64,000 bases of DNA, from assembly GCA_947493035.1 (NCBI GenBank), contig CANLOW010000001.1, forward strand, positions 806,001 through 870,000, read 5' to 3'. Below the pieces are notes generated by a model, which saw nothing but the letters and a program-made list of their open reading frames with translations, had not been told where the DNA came from and made no database searches. This DNA is from an uncultured Aquimarina sp. Lineage in GTDB: Bacteria > Bacteroidota > Bacteroidia > Flavobacteriales > Flavobacteriaceae. Position numbers and translations under genes: made by a program. Shown one piece after another: positions 16,449-25,489 of this stretch. Position 1 is the first letter of the stretch; each line of letters starts with the position of its first letter.

Positions 16449-18026
16449 ATGGCTGAAGTAAATCCTGCTGAAGTATCAGCAATTTTAAAGCAACAATTAT
16501 CAAGCTTCGAAGCTGGCGCTTCTCTTGATGAAGTAGGTACTGTATTACAAGTTGGTGATGGTATCGCTCGTGTTTTTGGTTTATCAAATGCACAATACGG
16601 AGAATTGGTTGAGTTCGATAGTGGTCTTCAAGGGATCGTTTTGAACTTAGAAGAGGATAACGTAGGTGTGGTATTATTAGGTTCTTCTACTGAGGTAAAA
16701 GAAGGAGATACTGTAAAGCGTACTCAACGTATTGCTTCTATTGATGTAGGAGAAGGTGTTGTTGGGCGTGTTGTAGATACGTTAGGTAATCCAATTGATG
16801 GGAAAGGGCCAATCGAAGGGGAGACTTTCGAGATGCCGCTAGAGCGTAAAGCTCCTGGTGTAGTATACCGTCAGCCTGTAAATGAGCCATTACAAACAGG
16901 AATCAAGGCGATCGATGCCATGGTGCCAATCGGACGAGGACAACGTGAGTTGGTAATCGGTGACCGTCAAACTGGTAAAACAACAGTTTGTATCGATACG
17001 ATCTTGAATCAAAAAGAGTTTTATGATGCTGGTGAGCCAGTTTACTGTATCTATGTTGCTATCGGACAGAAAGCATCTACAGTAGCAGGTATTGCTAAAG
17101 TATTAGAAGATAAAGGAGCATTAGCCTATACGACTATCGTAGCAGCAAATGCATCTGATCCTGCACCAATGCAAGTATATGCGCCATTCGCAGGAGCGGC
17201 TATCGGAGAGTATTTCCGTGATACTGGTCGTCCAGCTTTAATTATCTATGATGATTTATCAAAGCAAGCGGTAGCATATCGTGAGGTGTCTTTATTGTTA
17301 CGTCGCCCACCAGGACGTGAAGCATATCCTGGAGATGTATTCTATTTACACTCTCGTTTATTAGAGCGTTCTGCAAAAGTAATTGCTGATGATAAGATTG
17401 CAGCTCAAATGAATGATTTACCAGAATCTTTAAAAGATAAGGTAAAAGGTGGAGGTTCGATTACAGCACTTCCAATCATTGAAACTCAAGCAGGTGATGT
17501 ATCGGCATATATCCCAACCAACGTAATCTCGATTACTGATGGTCAGATATTCTTAACTTCAGATTTATTTAACTCTGGTGTACGTCCAGCAATTAACGTA
17601 GGTATTTCGGTATCTCGTGTAGGAGGTTCTGCTCAGATTAAATCAATGAAGAAAGTAGCAGGTACGTTAAAGTTAGATCAAGCACAGTTCCGTGAATTAG
17701 AAGCATTCGCGAAGTTCGGATCTGATCTTGATGCTGCAACTTTAAATGTAATTGAAAAAGGTAAGCGTAACGTTGAAATCTTAAAGCAAGCTCAAAACGA
17801 TCCTTATACTGTAGAAGATCAGATTGCGATCATCTATGCAGGTTCTAAAAACTTATTGAAAGATGTTCCTGTAAATAAAGTAAAAGAATTCGAAGCTGAT
17901 TATATCGAGTTTTTAAATGCTAAGCATAGAGATAGTTTAGATACATTAAAGAAAGGGAAATTAACAGACGAAGTAATTGATGTTTTAGTAGCTGTAGCTG
18001 CAGAGGTATCTAAGAAATTCGCTTAA
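16449..18026 (+). CDS. atpA: F0F1 ATP synthase subunit alpha
   Basis: 525-aa alpha subunit. Walker A GDRQTGKT is at 171-178; the [34 protein letters not shown] stretch and the arginine finger segment [10 protein letters not shown] are intact. Alpha forms the non-catalytic nucleotide sites of F1. The gene has the strongest codon bias of the region (GAA/GGT/CGT rich), as expected for a highly expressed protein. The catalytic beta subunit atpD and epsilon atpC do not follow and must be encoded elsewhere. Confidence 0.98.
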   Translation: MAEVNPAEVSAILKQQLSSFEAGASLDEVGTVLQVGDGIARVFGLSNAQYGELVEFDSGLQGIVLNLEEDNVGVVLLGSSTEVKEGDTVKRTQRIASIDVGEGVVGRVVDTLGNPIDGKGPIEGETFEMPLERKAPGVVYRQPVNEPLQTGIKAIDAMVPIGRGQRELVIGDRQTGKTTVCIDTILNQKEFYDAGEPVYCIYVAIGQKASTVAGIAKVLEDKGALAYTTIVAANASDPAPMQVYAPFAGAAIGEYFRDTGRPALIIYDDLSKQAVAYREVSLLLRRPPGREAYPGDVFYLHSRLLERSAKVIADDKIAAQMNDLPESLKDKVKGGGSITALPIIETQAGDVSAYIPTNVISITDGQIFLTSDLFNSGVRPAINVGISVSRVGGSAQIKSMKKVAGTLKLDQAQFRELEAFAKFGSDLDAATLNVIEKGKRNVEILKQAQNDPYTVEDQIAIIYAGSKNLLKDVPVNKVKEFEADYIEFLNAKHRDSLDTLKKGKLTDEVIDVLVAVAAEVSKKFA

Positions 18027-18115
18027 AAAGTATAATGAACAGAGTGCAAGGTATAAAGCTTTTGTGCTCTGTTATTAGTCTTTATACTTAATACTAATTA
18101 CTCAGTACTGAATAA

Positions 18116-18976
18116 ATGGCCAATTTAAAAGAACTTAGAAGTAGAATAAAATCGGTATCATCGACGATGCAGATTACCAGTGCAATGAAAATGGTATCTG
18201 CTGCAAAATTGAGTAAAGCACAAGATGCTATTCAACAAATGCGTCCTTATACAGATAAGTTAACTGAGCTACTTCAGAATTTGAGTGCTTCGTTATCCGG
18301 GAAAAGTGAAAGCATTTATGGTGTAGAGCGTGAAGTAAATAATGTGTTGATTATTTCTATCGCGTCTAATCGTGGATTGGCAGGAGCTTTTAATTCGAAT
18401 ATAATTAAAACTTCTAAGAAATTAGCTGAAGAAGTTTATGCTAATAAAAATCTAGAGTTCATCACTATAGGGAAAAAAGCGAATGATGTATTGTCTAAGC
18501 TTTATAACGTAGTTGATAATAATGTTGAAATTTACGACGATTTATCTTTTGATAATGCTGCTGAAATAGCTGTTAAGGCTATGGAAGATTTTGTAAATGA
18601 AAAATACGATAAAGTAGTTTTAGTTTACAATCAATTTATCAATGCTGGTTCTCAAAAAGTTCAAGAAGAGCAATTTTTGCCAATTCAAAAAGTAGAGACT
18701 TCTGAGTCTTCTGCAAAAGAATATATTTTTGAGCCGTCTAAAGAAGAGATCGTAGAAGAATTAATACCTAAGTCTTTGAAGATTCAGTTCTATAAAGCGC
18801 TTAGAGACTCTTTTGCTTCAGAACATGGTGCTCGTATGACAGCAATGCATAAAGCAACTGATAATGCAACGGCATTAAGAGATAGTCTTAAATTACAATA
18901 TAACAAAGCACGTCAAGCAGCTATTACTAACGAAATTTTAGAAATTGTTGGAGGTGCAGAAGCATTGAATGGATAA
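18116..18976 (+). CDS. atpG: F0F1 ATP synthase subunit gamma
   Basis: 286-aa gamma subunit, the rotor shaft. It starts with ANLKELRSRIKSVSSTMQITSAMKMVSAAKL and ends with the conserved LRDSLKLQYNKARQAAITNEILEIVGGA helix. It ends the operon and is followed by an intrinsic terminator. Confidence 0.96.
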   Translation: MANLKELRSRIKSVSSTMQITSAMKMVSAAKLSKAQDAIQQMRPYTDKLTELLQNLSASLSGKSESIYGVEREVNNVLIISIASNRGLAGAFNSNIIKTSKKLAEEVYANKNLEFITIGKKANDVLSKLYNVVDNNVEIYDDLSFDNAAEIAVKAMEDFVNEKYDKVVLVYNQFINAGSQKVQEEQFLPIQKVETSESSAKEYIFEPSKEEIVEELIPKSLKIQFYKALRDSFASEHGARMTAMHKATDNATALRDSLKLQYNKARQAAITNEILEIVGGAEALNG

Positions 18977-19000
18977 TTTATCTTAACAAATTTTTATACA

Positions 19001-19030
19001 AAACCAGTTCAGAAATGAGCTGGTTTTTTT
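19001..19030 (+). terminator. Intrinsic terminator of the atp operon
   Basis: 10-bp stem AAACCAGTTC/GAGCTGGTTT (one G-T pair) with an AGAAAT loop and a run of T, 24 bases after the atpG stop. Confidence 0.85.
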
Positions 19031-19095
19031 GTTTGTTTTCTGTTTAAGAAGATTCGTAAGTTATTCCTACTTTTACTGTCAAAATTTTCTTCCTG

Positions 19096-20532
19096 TTGAG
19101 TATTTTCAAAAAGCTTTTTAAAGACACATTTATATTTGGTTTGGCCGCAGTGCTTCCTAAGTTAATGAGTGTCATTTTGACTAGTCTTCATACTCAGATG
19201 CTAGCGCCTGAAGAGTTTTCGGATACCGCTGTGTTTTATGTCTATTTTGGTTTTGCTCAGGTGGTGTTAACTTATGGTATGGAAACTGCCTTTTTTCGAT
19301 TTTATAGCCGAGAAGAAAAAAAGGATCATGTTATTAGTACTAGTGCTATAAGTCTATTTTCGACTCTGATTTTAGTGGTTATTGTCTTTTTAATTTTTGA
19401 AAATGATATTTCCTCTTTATTGAATTTTCCGACTGAATGGCTTTATTTATTGATGGCTTTGTTGTTTGTTGAAATATGTTGGGTTGTACCTTTTGCGTTA
19501 TATAGAATTCAAGGTAAAGCAATACGTTTTTCAGTAACTAAAGTAGGAGGCTTTTTGCTTTATGTGGTTTTAAATTATTTCTTTCTTTGGTTTGTTCCAA
19601 AACACCAAATTAATCTTCCAAGCTTTTTAGAGTTATCACCTGTGGGTTATATTTTTTTAGCAAATTTAGCAGCGAGTACATTAACCTTTTTGTTTGTTTC
19701 TCCAGTTTTGTTCAAAATCAAATGGTTATTGGATATTGATTTATTAAAAAGAATGCTAAGATATAGCTGGCCAATTTTAATTTCAGGTTTAGCATTCATT
19801 ATTAATGAAAGTATTGATAAGTTAGTTCTTAGAGATCAGCTAGGAAAAGAGGTTATGGGGGCGTATGCAGGTTGTTATAAGTTAGGTGTTTTCTTGACTT
19901 TGTTTATACAGGCTTTTAAGATGGGGGTAGAGCCTTTTTTCTTTAATCAAGCTGATAAAAAAGATGCCAAACAAACTTATGCTACGGTTATGAAGTTTTA
20001 TGTCATTTTTGCTTCTCTTGGTTTACTATTTGTAATCGTTTTTGTAGATGATTTGAAAGAGTTGCTTATTCGAAATAGTGCTTATTGGGGAGCAATTTCT
20101 ATAGTGCCAATTATTTTATTGGGTAATTGGTGTTTAGGTGCTTATCATAGCCTTTCAGTTTGGTATAAAGTGACAGATCGTACACATTATGGAATGTGGT
20201 TTTCGATTTTTGGAGCGTTAGTTACATTAATTGCAAATTATACACTAATAAGTCATTATGGATTTATGGCTGCTGCTTGGGCGACCTTAGCTGCTTATGG
20301 ATCAATGATGCTAATGTCATATTTTATGGGAAGAAAGAAATATCCTATTCCTTATGACTTAAAATCAATATTAGGTTATTTGAGTATTGCATTGACTCTT
20401 AGTATGGTGGTGTATCTGAATTTTAGAAGCATATTTTGGGTTAAATTTATTGCTGTTCTAATATTTCTTATAACAATCATTATTTTTGAAAGAACAACTA
20501 TCTTACAAATGCTCAAAAGAAAAAGATTATGA
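19096..20532 (+). CDS. Polysaccharide/lipid-linked oligosaccharide flippase (MOP family)
   Basis: 478-aa multi-pass membrane protein with roughly 12-14 hydrophobic segments and the N-terminal [39 protein letters not shown] layout of Wzx-type flippases. Such proteins move lipid-linked glycans across the inner membrane. The start is TTG at 19096; the first ATG in frame would cut into membrane helix 1. It overlaps dut by four bases (ATGA). The glycan substrate is unknown; a nucleotidyltransferase gene two genes on suggests surface polysaccharide. Confidence 0.85.
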   Translation: MSIFKKLFKDTFIFGLAAVLPKLMSVILTSLHTQMLAPEEFSDTAVFYVYFGFAQVVLTYGMETAFFRFYSREEKKDHVISTSAISLFSTLILVVIVFLIFENDISSLLNFPTEWLYLLMALLFVEICWVVPFALYRIQGKAIRFSVTKVGGFLLYVVLNYFFLWFVPKHQINLPSFLELSPVGYIFLANLAASTLTFLFVSPVLFKIKWLLDIDLLKRMLRYSWPILISGLAFIINESIDKLVLRDQLGKEVMGAYAGCYKLGVFLTLFIQAFKMGVEPFFFNQADKKDAKQTYATVMKFYVIFASLGLLFVIVFVDDLKELLIRNSAYWGAISIVPIILLGNWCLGAYHSLSVWYKVTDRTHYGMWFSIFGALVTLIANYTLISHYGFMAAAWATLAAYGSMMLMSYFMGRKKYPIPYDLKSILGYLSIALTLSMVVYLNFRSIFWVKFIAVLIFLITIIIFERTTILQMLKRKRL

Positions 20533-20960
20533 AAATCGATATTATAAATAGATCCGAGCACACTTTGCCAAGTTATGAGACATTGCTTTCGGCTGGTATG
20601 GATTTACATGCAGTAGTAGAAGAGCCGATAACATTAGCTCCAATGGGAAGAAATATCATAGGAACTGGTCTTTATTTGGCTTTGCCAAAAGGATACGAAG
20701 CACAAGTTCGTCCGCGTAGTGGATTAGCTGCTAAAAGAGGGGTAACGGTATTAAATGCTCCTGGTACAATTGATGCAGATTATCGAGGAGAAGTGGGGGT
20801 GATTTTAATAAACCTAAGTAATGAACCATTCGTTATAGAAAATGGTGATCGTATTGCTCAAATGGTTATCGCTAAATTTGAAAGAGCTGTATGGAGAGAG
20901 GTCTCACAGCTTTCTGAAACTGAAAGAGGAGAAGGTGGTTTCGGAAGTACAGGAGTTTAA
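20529..20960 (+). CDS. dut: dUTP diphosphatase
   Basis: 143-aa trimeric dUTPase with all five motifs in order: [39 protein letters not shown] and the C-terminal [11 protein letters not shown]. It hydrolyses dUTP to dUMP, keeping uracil out of DNA and supplying dTMP synthesis. Its ATG overlaps the flippase stop. Its place in an envelope operon is conserved in Flavobacteriia as far as I recall. Confidence 0.97.
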   Translation: MKIDIINRSEHTLPSYETLLSAGMDLHAVVEEPITLAPMGRNIIGTGLYLALPKGYEAQVRPRSGLAAKRGVTVLNAPGTIDADYRGEVGVILINLSNEPFVIENGDRIAQMVIAKFERAVWREVSQLSETERGEGGFGSTGV

Positions 20961-21051
20961 TATTTTCTGTATTACTATAATATTAATGAAAATAAATTAT
21001 AATCAATTACTGTAGCCTGTAGTTTGTAGCTTAGGCTTAAAGCCAAAAAAA

Positions 21052-22059
21052 ATGAAAATAATAGTACCTATGGCGGGACGAGGATCAAGGCTTCGCCCCC
21101 ACACACTTACAGTTCCTAAGCCATTAATTCCTATTGTAGGGAAACCTATCGTTCAGCGCTTAGTCGAAGATATAGCAAAGGTAGTAAACCAGCCTATAGA
21201 AGAAGTTGCTTTTATCACTAAAGAAGATTTTGGAGTTGAAGTTCAATTGATAGAAATTGCTGAAAGTTTAGGTGCAAAAGCGTCTGTTTACTTTCAAGAC
21301 GAAGCTTTAGGTACTGGTCATGCTATAATGTGTGCAAAAGATTCTTTATCAGGTCCATGCATAGTAGCTTATGCAGATACCTTATTTAAAGCAGATTTTA
21401 AGTTAGATCCTGAAGCGGATGCGGTTATGTGGGTAAAACAAGTTGACGACCCTGAAGCATATGGAGTGGTTAAACTAAACACCGATAATCATATTGTAGA
21501 ATTGGTTGAAAAACCTAAGGAATTTGTTACTGACCTAGCTGTTATTGGTATTTATTATTTCAAAGATGGAAGTGCTTTGAAAGAGTCTTTACAAAAAGTA
21601 TTAGATGCGAATTTGATGCATGGTGGGGAATACCAAATTAATGATGGAATTAAAGACCTTATCGCTCAAGGAAAAGTGTTCAAAACAGGGAAAGTAAGTG
21701 AGTGGATGGATTGTGGAAACCCTGCGGTTACTATAGATACAAATACTAGGATGTTAAACTTTATTCATGAAGAGCAAACAGAGCATTTGGTTGATAGTTC
21801 TGTAGTGTTAGAAAACTCGGAAATTATAGCACCTTGTTTCGTTGGGAAGAACGTGAAGTTAGTGAATACAAAATTAGGCCCTAATGTTTCTTTAGGTAAT
21901 GATTGTGTTATTGAGAATTCGATAATCAGTAATAGTCTGATTCAGAATGAAACTATAATTAAAAATGCTAAATTAGTAGACTCAATGATCGGGAATAAAG
22001 TAAGTTACGATGCTAACTATACTAAAGTAAGCATTGGTGATTATTCTAAATTAGATTAA
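21052..22059 (+). CDS. Sugar-phosphate nucleotidyltransferase
   Basis: 335-aa enzyme with an N-terminal nucleotidyltransferase domain: IVPMAGRGSRLRPHTLTVPKPLIPI is the NTP-binding loop and VAYADTLF the metal-binding part. The C-terminal quarter (about 240-335) has hexapeptide-like turns (EIIAPCFVGKNVKLVN) of a left-handed beta-helix. It resembles glucose-1-phosphate thymidylyl- or mannose-1-phosphate guanylyl-transferases; which nucleotide sugar it makes cannot be told here. It follows dut by 91 bases, and the next gene starts two bases after its stop. Confidence 0.88.
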   Translation: MKIIVPMAGRGSRLRPHTLTVPKPLIPIVGKPIVQRLVEDIAKVVNQPIEEVAFITKEDFGVEVQLIEIAESLGAKASVYFQDEALGTGHAIMCAKDSLSGPCIVAYADTLFKADFKLDPEADAVMWVKQVDDPEAYGVVKLNTDNHIVELVEKPKEFVTDLAVIGIYYFKDGSALKESLQKVLDANLMHGGEYQINDGIKDLIAQGKVFKTGKVSEWMDCGNPAVTIDTNTRMLNFIHEEQTEHLVDSSVVLENSEIIAPCFVGKNVKLVNTKLGPNVSLGNDCVIENSIISNSLIQNETIIKNAKLVDSMIGNKVSYDANYTKVSIGDYSKLD

Positions 22060-22061
22060 AG

Positions 22062-23417
22062 ATGATTAAAATTCAGCGTATTGTTCTAGTATTCCTTTTG
22101 TGTATTCCTTTTTTTGTAAAGGGGCAATCCAAAAGTAATACTAGTGCGTTGAATGATATTTCTAAGATTTCACCTCAATTTGAGGCTCATTTCTATGAGG
22201 CTTTATCACAAAGACTTATTAAAAATTATGATAAAGCTATTGTTGAGTTAGATGCTTGTTTAGCTATTAATGATAATATTCCTGTTCTCTTTTTTGAAAA
22301 AGCTAAGAATTCTTATGCATTAAAAGATTATCAATCTGCAGAGAGTGATTTAATTACGGCCTTGCAACTAATGCCAAAGAATGAAATTATTCTAAAAGAG
22401 CTTCAACAGGTGTTTTTTATTCAAGCTAAGTATGATGAGCGAATTTCAACATTAAAAGAGCTGGTAGAAATTGATGAAAAATACAAATATGATTTGTCTG
22501 GTGCTTATGTTTATACGAAGCAGTATGGAGAATCTTTGGAAACACTTAACGACTACAAAAATAACTTTAGTTTCGATTCTCGTATTGAAGGCCTAAGAAA
22601 TAGAATCTATAGTATTTCAAAGGATAAGAACTTGCAAATTGTAGATATTGAACGTAAGATTCAGAAAGACAAGACCAATTCAGAATTGTATGTTCGCTTA
22701 TTTGAATTATATCAAGAAGCGAATAAAAAGAAAGAAGCATTAGAGGTTTTTAAGCGTTTTGAAGAAAATATTCCGAGTGCTCCGATGTTAGAATATGTTT
22801 CATTTTTAAAGAATCTTGATGAAGGTAATACTTTAGCTGCAACAGAGTCAATGAAAATGTTAACTACAAGTAACCGGATTAATGATGTTGTAAAGAGTAG
22901 GGTGTTGTCTAAATTCCGTACGTATGGGAAACAAAACCCAAATTATAATACCGAAATAGAAAAATTGCCAGAAGAGTCGTTATCGAAAACTGAAAATCAA
23001 AAGTTTTTTATGGAACTAACTTCTTTTCAGTTACAAGAAGGCTCTACAGAAAGTTTATTAGATGTGTATCAACAAAATTTAGATGTAGATCCTAATAATT
23101 TTTCATTGATAAAAGATACGCTTCTTTTACAACTGTATTACGGTAAAACAGAGAGAGCAAAAGAATTAGCGGTATCTAGTTTAGAAAAATATCCTTCACA
23201 ACCTATATTATATCTTATCAATGGTTCGTTATTAAATAAAGGAGAAAAGTTTGATCAAGCAATAATGAATTATCAAGAAGGCTTAGATTATATCATTGAT
23301 AACCCTGAAATGGAACGCGCTTTTTTACTTAAACTTGCAGAAACATATACTTTAATGGGGCAACCAGATAAGGCCAAAAAATATAAAGTAAGAGGTGAAA
23401 AAATTTCAATTAATTAA
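22062..23417 (+). CDS. Secreted tetratricopeptide-repeat protein
   Basis: 451 aa with a signal peptide (residues 1-21, ending VKGQ) and TPR-like helices, clearest at about 55-115 (LFFEKAKNSYALKDYQSAESDLITALQLMP) and near the C-terminus (PILYLINGSLLNKGEKFDQAIMNYQEGL). It is expected in the periplasm or attached to the envelope as a protein-interaction scaffold. It starts two bases after the nucleotidyltransferase stop and overlaps the next gene by 23 bases. No enzyme domain is seen; partners unknown. Confidence 0.8.
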   Translation: MIKIQRIVLVFLLCIPFFVKGQSKSNTSALNDISKISPQFEAHFYEALSQRLIKNYDKAIVELDACLAINDNIPVLFFEKAKNSYALKDYQSAESDLITALQLMPKNEIILKELQQVFFIQAKYDERISTLKELVEIDEKYKYDLSGAYVYTKQYGESLETLNDYKNNFSFDSRIEGLRNRIYSISKDKNLQIVDIERKIQKDKTNSELYVRLFELYQEANKKKEALEVFKRFEENIPSAPMLEYVSFLKNLDEGNTLAATESMKMLTTSNRINDVVKSRVLSKFRTYGKQNPNYNTEIEKLPEESLSKTENQKFFMELTSFQLQEGSTESLLDVYQQNLDVDPNNFSLIKDTLLLQLYYGKTERAKELAVSSLEKYPSQPILYLINGSLLNKGEKFDQAIMNYQEGLDYIIDNPEMERAFLLKLAETYTLMGQPDKAKKYKVRGEKISIN

Positions 23418-24189
23418 TAGTTTACTATATAGTTGTATAGTGGCTGTCGTTTTGTTAATGACAAGTTGTGGGTCAACTAAAAAAATAAGTTCGAATAGAC
23501 TTTCTAAGAAAACGGCCGCTAATATTATTGAGCTTCATAATGCGGCTAATTTAGATTTTAGCACCTATGCTAGTAAGCTTCGTTTGAACTATGATGACGG
23601 TAAAAAGCAAGTAAGTCCGTCAGCAACATTACGCTTAGAAAAAGATAAACAATTGTGGTTGAGTGTAAAATTTTTAGGGTTTACCGTTGCAAAGGCTTAC
23701 ATAACACCCAAAGAAGTTCAATTCTACGAAAAATTGGGTAAGAGATATTATAAGGGAGATTTTACAGCTATTTCAAGCTTTTTGGGGACTACAGTTACTT
23801 TTAAAAGTTTACAAGATTTATTATTAGGGCAAAGTATGTTGGCTTTAGAGCAAAATCAATTAGAGATTGTTAAAGACGATAGAGGGAATCTAAATATTAG
23901 TCCTAAAAAGCCTTCAAAAAAGTATAAATACAGTCTAACTTTAGATCAATTACATTATAAAGTAGCTTCTTATTTTATTTCTCAATCCGAAAAAAATCGT
24001 CAATTAGATATGAATTATACATCGTATCAAGAGATAGAAGGCAAGCAACTTCCTGAAAAAATGACGATTGAAGTTAAAGGAGGGAGTAATGATAAAAAGC
24101 TACATCTAGAATTTAACAGGGTAGATTTAGATAATAAACTCTCATTTCCTTTTAATATTCCTTCGGGATATCAACCGTTTCATTTTTAG
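23395..24189 (+). CDS. DUF4292-type LolB/LolA-like lipoprotein
   Basis: 264-aa lipoprotein: a signal peptide with lipobox MTSC (GSTKK follows) and a beta-rich body with LWLSVKFLGFTVAKAYITPKEVQFYEKLGKRYYKGDF, the pattern of the DUF4292 family, which is thought to adopt a LolA/LolB-like fold for carrying acyl chains. The start is GTG at 23395, inside the end of the TPR gene. It is followed after three bases by an EnvC-like gene, so all three are one translational unit in envelope assembly. Function not proven. Confidence 0.8.
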   Translation: MKKFQLINSLLYSCIVAVVLLMTSCGSTKKISSNRLSKKTAANIIELHNAANLDFSTYASKLRLNYDDGKKQVSPSATLRLEKDKQLWLSVKFLGFTVAKAYITPKEVQFYEKLGKRYYKGDFTAISSFLGTTVTFKSLQDLLLGQSMLALEQNQLEIVKDDRGNLNISPKKPSKKYKYSLTLDQLHYKVASYFISQSEKNRQLDMNYTSYQEIEGKQLPEKMTIEVKGGSNDKKLHLEFNRVDLDNKLSFPFNIPSGYQPFHF

Positions 24190-24192
24190 AGT

Positions 24193-25398
24193 ATGAAAAA
24201 ATGGATGCTATGCAGTTTACTGCTTGTTATACAGTTTGTTTTTAGTCAAGATAGTAAAGCAAGTTTAGAGGCTAAGAAAGAGTATTTTTTAGCTGAAATA
24301 GCTCGTTTTAAAGAATTAAAGAAAGATGCGTCTAGTAAAGAAGCTTCATTATTAGTGCAAGTTCAAGCATTGAATGCTCAAGTTAAGGCTACTAAGAATT
24401 TAATTCAGTTAACGAATCGCCAGGCAAATATCTTACAGCAAAAAATTCAAAAGAATACCAATCAAATTTCTGCTTTAAAGAAAGAGTTAGTAGATCTAAA
24501 AGAAGATTATGCTGAGATGATTAGAAAGTCTCATAAAAGTAAATCTCAGTATAATCGTGTTTTGTTTTTACTGTCTTCTCAAAGTTTTTTGCAAGCATAC
24601 AAGCGTATCAAGTATATGGAGCAATATGCTAAATTCAGAAAAAACCAAGGTCTATCTATTCAACAAAAGTCTAAGAAACTAAAAGCGTTAAATGCCGATC
24701 TTAAAAAACAAGAGGCAGAGAAAAATAAATTGATAGCCGAAAATCGAAAAGTTAAAATTGGTTTAGAAAAAGAACAAGAAAAACAACGCCAGTTAATTAA
24801 AAAAATTCAGTCTAATAAGAGTTTTTATGCAAAGCAAATTAGAACGCAGCAACGTAAAACTAAAGATATAGAAAGGCGTATCGAAAAGTTAATTAGAGAA
24901 GCAATTGCAAAATCAAATAAGAAAGCCGGAAAAAAGAAAAATTACAAAACATTTCATTTGACTCCTGAGGCTAAAAAATTAGCATCTGGGTTTAAAAGTA
25001 ATAAAGGGAAGTTACCCTGGCCAGTAGTGAAAGGGCGAGTAGTGAAAAAGTTTGGGAAACAACCGCATTCAATTCTTAGAGGTATTACTATTCAAAATAG
25101 TGGAGTTGATATAGAAACTGATAAAGATCAAATAGCAAGAGCTATTTTCGATGGAGAAGTATCTACGGTTCAAACTATAAAAGGAGCTGGTAAGCTTGTT
25201 CAGATTAGGCACGGTGCATACATTACTACTTACTATAATTTAGAAAATATACAAGTGAAGGAAGGTGATAAGGTGAGCACCAAGCAAAAGATAGGTAATG
25301 TCCATACTAATGCAAGTACAGGTCAGTCGATTATGAAATTTCTTATTTTCGAAAACTCCAAGTTTGTCAATCCTCAAAAGTGGATTTATAAAATGTGA
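24193..25398 (+). CDS. EnvC-type murein hydrolase activator (degenerate M23 domain)
   Basis: 401 aa: signal peptide (1-19), long Lys/Glu-rich coiled coil (about 25-250) and a C-terminal M23/LytM domain (about 285-401). In active M23 enzymes the zinc site uses an H...D pair and an HLH motif; here the corresponding places read NSGVDIE, HGAYITTYYNL and MKFLIFEN, so most metal ligands are missing. This matches EnvC/NlpD-like activators, which have no activity of their own but switch on cell-division amidases. It ends the operon before a strong two-way terminator. Confidence 0.88.
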   Translation: MKKWMLCSLLLVIQFVFSQDSKASLEAKKEYFLAEIARFKELKKDASSKEASLLVQVQALNAQVKATKNLIQLTNRQANILQQKIQKNTNQISALKKELVDLKEDYAEMIRKSHKSKSQYNRVLFLLSSQSFLQAYKRIKYMEQYAKFRKNQGLSIQQKSKKLKALNADLKKQEAEKNKLIAENRKVKIGLEKEQEKQRQLIKKIQSNKSFYAKQIRTQQRKTKDIERRIEKLIREAIAKSNKKAGKKKNYKTFHLTPEAKKLASGFKSNKGKLPWPVVKGRVVKKFGKQPHSILRGITIQNSGVDIETDKDQIARAIFDGEVSTVQTIKGAGKLVQIRHGAYITTYYNLENIQVKEGDKVSTKQKIGNVHTNASTGQSIMKFLIFENSKFVNPQKWIYKM

Positions 25399-25435
25399 TA
25401 ACATTTAAACGCTTTACTCTAAAGCTAAAACTTAG

Positions 25436-25484
25436 TTTTCTTCAAACTACCTCGAACCTATACTTTGAGGTAGTTTGAAGAAAA
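25436..25484. terminator. Bidirectional terminator, 18-bp perfect stem
   Basis: Arms 25436-25453 and 25467-25484 are exact complements (TTTTCTTCAAACTACCTC and partner) around a 13-base loop. The T/A-rich ends serve both strands. It separates the convergent EnvC-like and endonuclease genes. Confidence 0.85.
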
Positions 25485-25489
25485 TGAGA

